From Salvia splendens (taxonomy: Eukaryota > Streptophyta > Magnoliopsida > Lamiales > Lamiaceae), in the NCBI RefSeq assembly GCF_004379255.2, contig NC_056053.1, forward strand, positions 23,804,188-23,868,187: a stretch of 64,000 bases of DNA, read 5' to 3'. A model generated the notes under the pieces. That model ran no database searches. It was not told where the DNA came from and saw nothing but the letters and a program-made list of their open reading frames with translations. A program made the position numbers and the translations under genes. Shown piece by piece: positions 39,998 through 50,785 of the stretch; the stretch's first letter is position 1, and the number at the start of each line of letters is the position of its first letter.

Positions 39998-42447
39998 ATG
40001 GAGAGAGAAAAGAGTGAAGTGAAAACATCAAAGTTTAAGACGATTTGTGTTTTCTGTGGGAGCAGTCAAGGCAACAAAGCAAGCTACCAAGACGCCGCCA
40101 TTGAACTCGGCAATGTTTTCGTGCGTCTTTTCCCCATTTTTGGGATTTATTCTCTTCCCAAAGTTGTCGCTTTTCGCTTCATATTTTGATGCATGCTTCT
40201 TCAACCATCAAATCCTGTCTCTGATTTATCCTCTTCTGCAGTAATTTGCCTTACTCCTCTGCTTCTCGTAACCAATTTTCTGATTTGAGGTCGATTTTAA
40301 TGTCCATTTGCAAATGTGTTTGTGCTCTGTTTTTGTTTGTATTGTGTTGTGACTCTGCATTTCGCTCAGTTTCTTGAAATCATAATATGTGGATTTGATT
40401 AATCTTTTTCTGCAATAATTTGCCTTACTCCTCTGTTGTTTCCCATCAGCAATTTTGTGATTTTGGGTCAATTTTGATGATTTGATTTGCCATTTCCATG
40501 CAAATGTGTTTGTGCTCTGTTTTTTTTTAATGTTATGCCTCTGCATTTTGCTCTGTTTCTTGAAATCAGAATTGCTAACATGTTTAATGTGGATTTGATT
40601 TATCTTCTTCTGCAATAATTTGTCTTATTCCTCTGTTTCCCCTTACCAAGTTTGTGATTTTGGATCGATTTTGATGGTTAAATTTTTTGCTCTATTTCTC
40701 ATTTTGCTCTGTTTCTTGAAATCAGAAAATTCTTAACATGTTTGATGTGGATTTTGAAGGTTTCAAGGAGCATTGATTTGGTGTATGGAGGAGGCAGCAT
40801 AGGCCTAATGGGGCTGGTTTCTCAAGCCGTCCACGAAGGCGGCCGCCACGTCACCGGGTAAGGAAGGAGAAGCTTCCTTTACTCCTCCTTCACTAATCAC
40901 CTCAAAAAAAAAAACAAGTGTTGAGTTTAGTAAAACTGATTTTGTCTTGTTTCTATTTTGCAGAGTGATTCCCAAGACCCTCATGCCTCAAGAGGTTTAG
41001 TGTCTAATGTTTTGAAGAATCCTTGAAACTGATTTCAGCTTCTTGTTGGATTTGTGTTTGGTTTTCTTGAATGAGTTTAGGGCCACATGTTTCTTGCCTT
41101 TGTGATGGTGTTTGCAAACATTTTTGGACTCCCAAATTCCCTCTCTGAGTTTTCCATTTATGCTTATCCTAATTTGCTGTCTTGTGTTGTATTTTTCTGC
41201 CTTGGCCCTTTCCCCACTGATTGAGATTCTTGAAATAGGTGTGTGTCTCTCTAGACTGATCTATAGTTGCTGATTTTTTTGACTTTAGTCCAATTTTATG
41301 CAATAGTACACACACACACACACACATTGGCATGCTTTATGTGTTTACTGTACTTTTTTGGCAGTTAACTGGACAAACAGTAGGGAAAGTGAAGGCAGTT
41401 GCAGATATGCATCAAAGGAAAGCAGAAATGGCTAAGCACTCAGATGCTTTTATTGCCTTACCAGGTTTGTCACAAATCACAATCAATCCATTGTCTTTGT
41501 TTACAGCAACTAATGATTCTTTGATTGGTCTAATGGCTTCTTAGTTCTTCCGTTTCCTCGTCTTTCATTGCAATCGAACTTTGCCACATTCTATCGCCTT
41601 TCGGGAAACATCTAAGGAAGCACAAGCCCATTTAAAGAGTATGGTGATGAAACATGATAGCAATGAATACCAATTCTTGGACAATTTTCTAAGAGAAACT
41701 ACCTTAGTTTAGTAACATATGGAGCTCGATAAGTTCTTTTGTTTCCATGCCTCGAGTTTTTTTTATGGCAATCGAACTTTGCTACATTCTATCGCCTTTT
41801 GGGAAACGTATACGGAACATGCCTTCCTAACTGATTCAAGATTAGGATGTGCTTTAATGATCCAATTCTTGAATGAGTGACTAACTAAACTACCTTAGTT
41901 TAGCAACTTGGTCTTGTAATGATCCAATTATTGAACATCACATGATCTTGACGATGTGTGTAAATAGGTGGTTATGGAACTCTAGAGGAACTGCTGGAAG
42001 TCATAACATGGGCTCAGCTCGGGATCCACGATAAGCCGGTACTACACTTCATCTTCATTCCAAACTCGAAAACAAAATGGCCAATTATAAAGAAACTAAG
42101 GGAGGCTTTCATTTTGCAGGTAGGTTTGCTGAACGTAAACGGATACTACAACTCGTTGCTCACGTTCATCGACACAGCAGTCGAGGAAGGCTTCATCAGC
42201 CCCAACGCTCGCCACATCATCGTGTCTGCACCAACACCCAAAGAGCTTGTCAAGAAGCTAGAGGTAAGAAATTACTACTACTACTGCTACTAATCACTAA
42301 TGATCTTGTTTCAAGATTCACATTGATCATAGATGTCTTGCTGATCTGTAGGAATACGTGCCTCGACACGAAAGAGTAGCTTCGAAACTGAGCTGGGAGA
42401 GGGAACAGCAGCTTGGCTACTCCCAAAATTGTGATATTTCCAGATGA
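39998..42447 (+). CDS. LOG: Cytokinin riboside 5'-monophosphate phosphoribohydrolase, LONELY GUY type, 220 aa
   Basis: Releases free, active cytokinin base from its nucleotide in one step, in cytosol or nucleus. Exons: 39998-40120, 40760-40857, 40964-40994, 41365-41464, 41968-42038, 42120-42263, 42352-42447; 663 nt, so 220 aa, the normal family length. All junctions keep frame. [14 protein letters not shown] (13-26) opens the Rossmann fold; [11 protein letters not shown] follows. The catalytic and binding signature PGGYGTLEE is at 117-125 and is split after the first Gly by intron 4. The R-K-A-E-M segment of MHQRKAEM supplies the conserved Arg. The C-terminus [23 protein letters not shown] is typical, with a short divergent tail (SQNCDISR). 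No signal peptide. Which LOG paralogue this is cannot be told here. Confidence 0.95.
40221..40759 (+). repeat. Three diverged tandem repeats filling LOG intron 1
   Basis: Units of about 170-200 bp start near 40221, 40393 and 40592; each carries TTCTGCARTAATTTGYCTTA, a CTCCTCTG word and then TTTGCTCTG/GTTTCTTGAAATCA near its end. A last partial unit (CATGTTTGATGTGGATTT) reaches the acceptor at 40759. Confidence 0.75.
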
Positions 42448-43441
42448 CTTCTTCTCACTACAAATTTTCAATAGACCATTGAAGAAGCTAACTTGGAGTT
42501 TTCACAATTTTTTTTGTTTAAGGGTATTTATGTAAATATGTATGGGATTAAGATCTACTTACCTTTATTATCTGCCTTTCCACTGCAAATGGAAATTTAA
42601 TCAGTTGAAGTAATTGTAACTAATAGTATGACATTGTGCAAGACTCCATCTAATGTCACCTTACTTTCTACTTACATTTATTCCATCGTTTTAGCTTTTA
42701 TTGAAAATTTCTAAATTGTAAAAAAAATACCTAATGTGAATAGCCGCTTCTTAGGCAGTGATGGTGATAGATACTCCCTCCATTTCACCATAGTTGAGGC
42801 GAAACTTTTCGGCACGGAGTTTAAGAAAGAGATGTTGAGTGTGTTGAATAAATAGATAAAATAAGTAAGAGAGAGAAAAAGATGGAGATAATAAAGTAGA
42901 AAGTAAATAAAGTAGAGAGAAAAAAGTAAGAAAGAGAAAATAATTATTATATATGGAAATGACTCAACTATAAAGAAACTTCTCGAAATGGAAAAATGAC
43001 CCAACTATAAAAAACGGAGGGAGTACTAATTATGGATTAATACTGAAGAAATTATTTGGAGAAAGTGTAAATAAGCCTAATGGAGTATGACCCAAATACG
43101 AACGGTGCTTAGAAATCTCGACAAGTGCAACACTCTCTACTGCCATTGCCATTCATCGTCACATGAATTAACTATACTATCAAATATTTGAGAGATTAAA
43201 TTAATCACAACTTAAAAAATTAATTACTGAATTAATAATAAGTCTTATACTATCCATCCATTATTATTGAGTTGTATTATCAACCGATACACAAATAATT
43301 GATGCATTCTTTAACTCAAAAGAGACGAGCAACGACAAGATAAGAAAGGAAGTAATTTGTGATAATTTAATATGCAATATATTACCGACCAACTAACCTA
43401 ATCCAATACAAAAATAAATTAAATAAATTTACAATTAGTAA
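42448..43441. other. LOG 3' flank with a Stowaway MITE
   Basis: Probable LOG 3' UTR to about 42650, then a MITE (42774-43023) and plain AT-rich DNA. Confidence 0.6.
42774..43023. mobile_element. Stowaway-like MITE
   Basis: CTCCCTCCATTTCACC at the left, AAAACGGAGGGAG at the right, flanked by TA on both sides (GATA and TACT contexts). Interior rich in AAGAGAGAGAAA. Confidence 0.85.
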
Positions 43442-44510
43442 GACCATCCACAATAGGAATAGCCCAGCAATAGCCCAGCAACTGCCACATCAGCAGCACT
43501 AAAAATCCTCCTGCCACATCATCAAAACAAGCAAATAGCCCAGCAATAGCCTAGCCATAGCCCAGCCACATAATATCCACATCACTATTAACAAATATAT
43601 ACAAAATGAAATAATTAACAATCACACAATATGCGAAATTTAATTTACGACACAAAAACGAGAAAATTCACTAATATTAATAAAATTTAAAAAGTACATT
43701 AATTAAAAAAAATTACATAATTAAAAAAAACTAACGGCGGTCAATCCTCCGTGCCCATAACTCTTCAATTAAATCCTTTTGGAGTCGAATATGAGCCGCC
43801 GTTTGGCGCATGTCGGCATGTGCTTGTAAGAGGCCGGCTTCATCGTTAGGTACCCCACTCCGTACGTTGGGGGCGGCCTGAAAATACGCATAAACAGGTC
43901 CCTGGTTATCCTAAAACGACGCCTGAAAAGGTTGGCGGTGAACCGAGGCTCCTGTGCGAAGTAGTCTTCGTATAGGCGCTGATGTGCAGCTACGTGATCC
44001 CGATCAATCACACTGCGGAGGTGGACCACGTGGGGAGGTCGAGGTATCGCCGGCTGCAAGGCACTTTCCATCCATTGGTTTATCGCGTTGGTCGTATAGG
44101 CGTCCAACGCCTCGGCCATACGACGTTCGTACTCCTCAGCATCCCCTCCGTTACCACCACTACTACCACCAGCGTTACTCATTTTGCGTTGTTGATCTTG
44201 AACAGAAATTAAGATAGAGAGAGTACTCGTTAAAACAAGTGGTGCGAATGAAAATGCCGAGCAAAGCGCGTATATATAGTGTTTCGGAAAAAAAAATTTA
44301 AATTTCGCGCTGGGCGGTGCGCTGAGCGATCCGGGAGCTGCAATAGCGCCGAACGGACCGCCCAGCCGACCGCCGAGCGCCACGCCACCGCCCAGCGCTG
44401 CGCGGTTTCTCTCTCCACTCAGCCGCTGGGCGGCTGCAATAGACCGCCCAGCGAACCGCCCAGCGCCGGCGCTCGACTGGGCGGTCGCTGGGCGCCTATT
44501 GTGGATGGTC
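43442..44510 (-). mobile_element. PIF/Harbinger deletion derivative
   Basis: 1069 bp between TAA target duplications (43439-43441, 44511-44513). Termini GACCATCCACAATAGG and, inverted, GACCATCCACAATAGGCG. Subterminal direct repeats of AATAGCCCAGC and CATAGCCCAGC lie at the left; the right has matching inverted GCTGGGCGG words in a GC-rich block. It encodes the start and the extreme end of a transposon protein (separate entry) with the middle deleted. Probably mobilised in trans if at all. Confidence 0.85.
43731..44182 (-). pseudogene. Harbinger transposase-type protein, N-terminus joined to C-terminal tail
   Basis: Starts MSNAGGSSGGNGG at 44182. Residues of the block DRDHVAAHQRLYEDYF, then FRRRFRITRDLFMRIF are the N-terminal region of plant HARBI1-like (DDE_4 superfamily) proteins. 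After about residue 107 the similarity stops. A different frame then reads RQTAAHIRLQKDLIEELWAR and ends at TAG 43733-43731, which is the usual tail of these proteins. About 250-300 central residues, including all three DDE catalytic positions, are absent. The junction lies near 43850-43835 and causes a frame change. The frame extending upstream of 44182 is non-coding 5' sequence. Confidence 0.78.
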
Positions 44511-44513
44511 TAA

Positions 44514-45431
44514 TAACAAAAGTTTGTAGACCGCCATCTCATTGACAGTGACGCGGGACTATTTGATACCCAAGAAATTTAAAATTTTTAAAATTTACAA
44601 AAGTTAATGAATGTGCACATGATGTGATTAGTAATTTACTAATTTTAAATAAGTCATTATGCATAATTAATATTACAATTAATTTTTTAATTAGTTAAGT
44701 TAACACAAATTATTGGTTGGTGATGGGTTAAGATAGGATGCGTTGGCGGCGCCGGAAGTGAGGTGGCAATTTTATAATTAAATGATGCATGGTCGGTTTG
44801 TCATTTTATTTCTTTTTAATTTTAAAGTCGTCCATGATTAATTACATGAAATTTATATTGATTTTTCCTCTAACTTTTGCTGAATGTATACATATAAATT
44901 AAAATATTTTTAAAACAAATTCTTAATCACATTTTTCGTATATATAAATAAGAATAACGTACTACTCCTATACATTTTGCAAGCAAGTCTTCAATTGATT
45001 ATTAACGCATCCTTTTATTTTGAAAGGACTAAATGAGTATTATAATTTATAACTACACAAGATCATCAATTACAATATCGTGAATTGAACATGAGTTTTG
45101 TTTAACCTCAAATGAATTGTTCGAGAATTTGAATTTATATGAAAAATAAATGTGAATCGGACTGAATTATCTGAAAAATCGAATTTGAGAATCCGAATTC
45201 TGATGAAATTCAAATCCGAGCTAGGAAATTTATTATTCAATATAAGTTTCGATATTTAGCTAATTTGTTTCGTTTATCATTTTCTCTTACGTAGCATGTG
45301 TGTAAGAGCGATTGAATACTGTTTAATGAAAAAAAATACATAGGAATTTACCAAGTAAAGCAAATTAATAACAAGAACACATTGCCACCACACAATTATT
45401 AAAAATTAATATCCCACAATTAGGGCGGTTG
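44514..45431. other. Intergenic AT-rich DNA
   Basis: Between the Harbinger derivative and the hAT MITE. Nothing recognised. Confidence 0.6.
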
Positions 45432-45439
45432 GTGTAGGG

Positions 45440-45650
45440 CAGTGGCGGATCTAGGGGGGGGCAAGAGGGGGCGGTCGCCCCCTCCGTGCGACTATTTTTC
45501 CCTTATCGGGATGTAAATTTACCATGTCCGTCCCCTCCGTTTGCCTCCGGCGTCGCCCCGAATAATAAAAAAAATAGCCATGTCCGCACTAAACCAAGCT
45601 AATACTATATATTCCGCCCCCTCCATTTCCGGATCCTGGATCCGCCACTG
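45440..45650. mobile_element. hAT-type MITE upstream of PIP2
   Basis: 211 bp with termini CAGTGGCGGATCTAGG and, inverted, CAGTGGCGGATCCAGG, flanked by a perfect 8-bp duplication GTGTAGGG (45432-45439, 45651-45658). Eight-bp duplications and CA-G-TG ends are features of hAT elements. It ends 192 bp before the PIP2 start codon. Confidence 0.88.
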
Positions 45651-45744
45651 GTGTAGGGTCAAACAAAACATAACAAAACTCACATAAATAAATAAAACTC
45701 ATATAAATGAATAAATAAATAAAATCCAATCATCCAATTTCACA

Positions 45745-45752
45745 TATAAATA
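45745..45752 (+). promoter_or_regulatory. PIP2 TATA box
   Basis: TATAAATA, about 91 bp before the ATG at 45843, suggesting a leader of about 60 nt. The hAT MITE lies just upstream. Confidence 0.7.
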
Positions 45753-45842
45753 CCACTCCAATTCCAACTCACAAATCATCAAAACACTCAAAACAATATA
45801 GCAATAATTCATTCTTGAAAAAGAGAATTTTTTTTTTAAAAA

Positions 45843-47601
45843 ATGGGTAAAGATATTGAGGTCGGAGCTGAGCACAGCGGCGGCAAGGACTACCAAGATC
45901 CTCCGCCGGCGCCGCTGATCGACGCGGAGGAGCTCGGCAAGTGGTCTTTCTACAGAGCCATCATCGCTGAATTCGTGGCAACGCTCTTGTTCCTCTACGT
46001 CACCGTCCTCACCGTCATCGGCTACAAGAGCCAGAGCGCCGCCGACCAGTGCGGCGGCGTCGGCATCCTTGGCATCGCATGGGCCTTCGGCGGCATGATC
46101 TTCGTCCTCGTCTACTGCACCGCTGGCATTTCCGGTAAGTTGCTCTCTCCCTCTCTAGACGAACTAATGGATATTTCGAATTCAGGGGGGCCCGAGCACC
46201 CCGACAGTCTTATTTCATTTTCATTCACATTTTATTATAAAATTAATAATACATTTGTCCACTTAAGATGGAACATTTTTTTCGATACAAAATTTTATAC
46301 AGTATTGTTTTGTGAGATAGTATAATTTAAAAGAGAATAAAGTTGATCGGAGAGTGATATTTTTATTTTAGTGATCGTGTCACTTAAAATGAATGGAGGG
46401 AATATATAAAAGTGAGACTAAATCTGCTAATTTTTTCTACTCATATTTTTTAAAACTCGTGCCAAAAATTGGGCGACTACTATAAAGGGATGAAGTTGTA
46501 TCTACTTCTTTAAAGAAATAATCTTGTTTTTTAAAGAAATAAATTATACTGTATTTAGTATAGTATGTATTTTAAAGTTCCAATTCGAACTATTTTTGGG
46601 CGACTTAACGAGGATGAATGTATACATGTAGGCGGTCACATTAATCCTGCGGTGACATTCGGGCTTTTTCTGGCCCGAAAGGTGTCGTTGGTTCGGGCCG
46701 TGCTGTACATGGTGGCGCAGTGCCTAGGCGCGGTGTGCGGGTGCGGGCTTGTGAAGGCGTTCCAGAAGGCATACTACGTGAGATACGGAGGCGGCGCGAA
46801 TGAGCTGGCAGACGGCTACAGCACCGGCACAGGAGTCGCGGCCGAGATCATCGGCACCTTTGTCCTCGTCTACACCGTCTTCGCCGCCACCGATCCCAAG
46901 AGGAATGCTAGAGACTCGCATGTTCCGGTGAGAATTGTTACAACTTCATTAATATTTTCTATTCATTTTACTATAAAGTTAAAATCAAATAATATAATAA
47001 TGTGTGACAAATCTAAAGAGAAAATGTTGACCATATCATATTAACATGGGCTCCCCAATTGTGAACTAGTATATTTTTTTTAATGATAGTACGAAATCAT
47101 GTATTTTGGTGATGCTCAAATTAATACTATTTCATCAAAAATAAAGGGAAAAAAGGGTGAAAGGAATATGTACTAATAGAAATAAAAAATATTTATATTC
47201 ATTTTAATGAAATAACGGTCTTATTTGAATCTTGATTGTAGGTTTTGGCGCCACTTCCAATTGGATTTGCGGTGTTCATGGTTCACTTAGCCACCATCCC
47301 AATCACGGGCACTGGCATCAACCCGGCCCGAAGTTTTGGAGCCGCGGTCATCTACGGCAAAGACAAAGCTTGGGATGATCAAGTATGTATATCTAACCAT
47401 ATTAATTTTGTATTAATTGAATAATAACTTTTAAAACATAGTTTAATTTAACACACAAACTCATCATATATTATTTTCAATCAATTCTTGCAGTGGATAT
47501 TCTGGGTCGGGCCCTTCGTTGGAGCAGCCATCGCTGCAATCTACCATCAGTTCGTTCTTCGGGCCGGAGCCGCTTTTGGATCTTTCAAGAGTTCTTATTG
47601 A
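45843..47601 (+). CDS. PIP2: Plasma-membrane aquaporin, PIP2 type, 278 aa
   Basis: Water channel of the plasma membrane. Exons: 45843-46134, 46632-46927, 47242-47382, 47494-47601; 837 nt, frame kept at all junctions, the standard four-exon PIP layout. The short N-terminus and [20 protein letters not shown] are PIP2-like, with the Asp and Glu used in cation and pH gating. NPA motifs are at 102-104 ([11 protein letters not shown]) and 223-225 ([10 protein letters not shown]). The aromatic/Arg filter reads His211, Thr220, Arg226 with Phe in helix 2, the water-selective set. ARKVSLVRA in loop B has the conserved phosphorylatable Ser. The C-terminus GSFKSSY keeps the Ser pair of PIP2 tails but ends in Tyr. 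Length is slightly short for PIP2 (about 280-287). Confidence 0.96.
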
Positions 47602-50235
47602 AAATCATTTTTTGGGGAGTTTGAATAAAGATTATAATACTCCAAGATTTGAGAAGCAATTGTAAATTAAATGTCTATTAGTGTTGTGTTGGCAAATGGG
47701 CCGTGTTTTGGCCCGAATGGCGCTTTCGCTTTTCTTTTCTTTTTGCTCAGTTTCGGGCCTTTTTTTCTTCACCTCGATGCCATGAGTATCAAAGTGATAA
47801 TGTTGTTGTAATGTAAATGCGCTATCCTCAAATTAAGGTGTGAATTTTGTGAAGCACTTGTGTTTGTATGATATTTTTTAATTATTGTTGATTGTATATT
47901 GAATATATGTTGTTAAAAAAATAAAATGAAATCGAGGTGAAACATTTTAAATTAAGATTGTAATCACATTTGGCAACTCATCTACATTTAGCTATAAAAG
48001 GCCCGACTTTTGCATTAAGTTGGGCCTTTTTAGGCCTGTAAAATTCGGGCATGTCCTAAACCATCCATTTGAAAAGCCCAATACTTGTTATTAAGATAGG
48101 AGTTTTAATTTAGGTATTAGAAAACTTAGGGTTAACAAATTTGAATTCTTAGAGACTTTAGCTCTGAAAATAGAGCTAGATAATTTATTTTAATTTGATA
48201 GGTCAAAACTTAGCTTTCCTTTTCTTTTGTATACATTGCATTAGCAAATTAATAATACAACATATACAAAGAAAAGGACTACACTGTATTTGTATTAATT
48301 TAAACTTATTGACTTGCTATTAAATCCCCTTAATTATTGAGGTGATGACATAACAAAAAAGTACAAGAGCTTGCGACGATTCATATATAGAACTTAAATA
48401 TACGATATTTTTATTGTTTGTGTATTCAATTTCATAGTGAATCTAATAATTTATACATTCAATGCTTTTTAATTTTCACAATAAAAATTACCAATTTTTA
48501 CAATAAACTCAAGGTATCATATATACTAGTCCCTTCGTCCCATAAAAATACACTACTTTAGCCATTTGATTTATCCTATAAAAATAGACATTTCTGTTTT
48601 CAATATCTTTTTTCGCCCGGGAGACTCATTCTCCATTAACAATACTTCAATCGTTTTTCTTCTATTTCTCTCATACTTTACAAATTGTGCATTAGACTCT
48701 TATCATCCAATATGGGCTATTTTTATAAAATAGAGGGAATATTACACTTAATATTTGTGATAAATGATGACCAAAAAAATGAATATTAATAAAATACGCG
48801 ATAACAAACACTATGAATATTAATAAATACTAGTAAAAAACAAAGGTACATTTATAGTTGTATGCATTCATATTCAACACATAATTTTCTGCAATTTCCG
48901 TCCAATACGCGGCTACCATTAAAATATCACAATCTTTATTGGCAATAGTAGTATCCATCAATTAATTATATTACCACATAAAAATTAAGTGAAACTTCAA
49001 ATATCTCAAATTTCTAATATCACCCACGGTCTTAAATATTCAATATTCGATCACTAAATTCTTGAAAGAAAAAGATAATAAATAAAATATGATAGTTACC
49101 TATAAATTTTATTTATAGAATGATAGTTATCTATAAATTAGAGGGCCAATGCAGCTGCCACTATAAATGTACATGGCTCCTATACCTACAAATTTTCAGT
49201 TCTGATCTACCAAAAGTATAGCTTTCATCTCAAAATACAAGATTCTAATTAGACGGCTGCTTTAAATACATACTAGTAATAGATGGTGCTAATTGGTCCT
49301 AAACCCTAACTAATAACTCACTAATTATATCTAGCTTTCTAATAGAATCTTTCACATGTGTATAAATATATTCGGATGCTAACGTGAAATTATATATCGC
49401 AAAAAATAGTTGCTTGAAAATTAAAGACATGATACTCAGGAGTCATAATAGCTACTCTTAAATAAAAGGACATTTTCTAATTCAATTAAAAACACTAATT
49501 TTTGTTTGTAAATACATCTAACCTTCAAAAAACTTCTCAATTCTTAGTGTTCCAACTGATTAAGGGACCCAAATGGAAGTGTTTCCGAAAAACAAAATAT
49601 TAGGAGTAAGATTTAGTTACAAATTTGTCCGGCGTGCCCTAAATTTTAGTCATTTTTCAGAATTTTCCAACACAAATAATGCAGTCTTCAATTTTATGTC
49701 CTTATAAGATGAGTTTATTGTAGTGGTTGAGCCAGGTTGATAATCTATTAACACTTTTTTTATTCTTCTCTTCGGACTTATTTCACGGTGACTTGTTTAG
49801 CAATCGTATGCTTAAAGTCATGCAACATATTAAAATTTCGATACCAGATTGCTTCGATTGGAGCAAATTTAACCTTTGGAAAATCTTGAAAATGATCGTA
49901 ATCTATGTATTTTGTCACCAACTTCGTAATATTCGATAAAAACATTGAATATAGTGTATGGATTTACAACCAATTAACCCTTAATATTATTGTTAAATTG
50001 TTGGTTGTCGATCCATACGTTAACGAACAATCCTCTTAACGAAGCACAAGCATCCAATGGTTATGACCCAACTAACCATGGTCAAAGGTTGGTACTCTCT
50101 TAATCACTCCCAACATTGATGAACATTAATAACCCTAGGGTTATTCCATTACTCCTCCACAAAACCCTAACAACATTTGATCTCCTCTCACCTTTAAAAC
50201 CCCACAATTATGAACTAGCTAGTACGTGTTGTGTG
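47602..50235. other. Intergenic region between PIP2 and MIR160
   Basis: PIP2 3' UTR to about 47830, then AT-rich DNA. A worn Stowaway-like element lies at about 48529-48740 (GTCCCTTCGTCCCATAAAAA against TTTTTATAAAATAGAGGGA). No gene recognised up to the MIR160 transcript. Confidence 0.55.
48529..48740. mobile_element. Worn Stowaway-like MITE
   Basis: Imperfect inverted ends CCCTTCGTCCCATAAAAATA and TATTTTTATAAAATAGAGGG; AT-rich interior. Confidence 0.5.
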
Positions 50236-50689
50236 AGTTTAAATAGCAGCTGGGCATCCCCTCCCATTCAACAAGTTCCAAATAGAAAAAGATAAAAAAA
50301 TATAAAAAGCCCAATTTTTTATTTTTGGTTTATTGTGTAGAGGAATATGGCCCCCTTCATGCCTGGCGTCATCACCTTCATTCTTCTCCAAACCCTATGT
50401 TCTGACAAAGGGAAAAGGGAGTATTAAAGAAATGAAGAAAAACACAGAGAAATGATGTTTCGTTTTCAGGTGAGGTGAAGCTTCTATTACCAGTCTTTGA
50501 TTTTACACATTGTGTAGTTTTCATCTACAAACCCTATTTCTTTCTCATGGGTGAGGCTGAGATGCCATTTCTTGATTAATCTCTATAAATGGGTTGGAGT
50601 AAGTGTGATGCTTTTTGAAATTTGAGTTGGTTCATTTCTTTTAGCAGAAGTGTGTTGTGGGGCGATCTTTTTTTTTCCGAGGTATGTTG

Positions 50690-50785
50690 TTTAGTGCGTG
50701 CCTGGCTCCTTGTATGCCATTCGCGGCGTCCCTCTGTGGGGGAAGGCCGTCGGGGATGGCGTGCGTGGAGCCATGCATGCTTTTT
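50690..50785 (+). ncRNA. MIR160: MIR160 microRNA precursor hairpin
   Basis: The 21 nt at 50699-50719 equal miR160 except for one base: position 12 is T where the common form has C (TGCCTGGCTCC then TTGTATGCCA). On the other arm GGCGTGCGTGGAGCCATGCATGC-like sequence, 50758-50780, is the miR160* partner (usual form contains GAGGAGCCATGCAT). The two arms fold with few mismatches around a loop at 50720-50757 that itself pairs (GCGGCGTCCCTC with GGGGGAAGGCCG-like). miR160 directs cleavage of ARF10, ARF16 and ARF17 transcripts and so tunes auxin response; position 12 T would make a G:U pair with those sites. The pri-transcript probably starts upstream; TTTAAATAG at 50238-50246 is a possible TATA box. 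Confidence 0.93.

Noticed and set aside
43769..44383. 204-codon intact gene
   Set aside because: The first part lies upstream of the true start and the last part is out of frame with the transposase tail; it is a deletion product.
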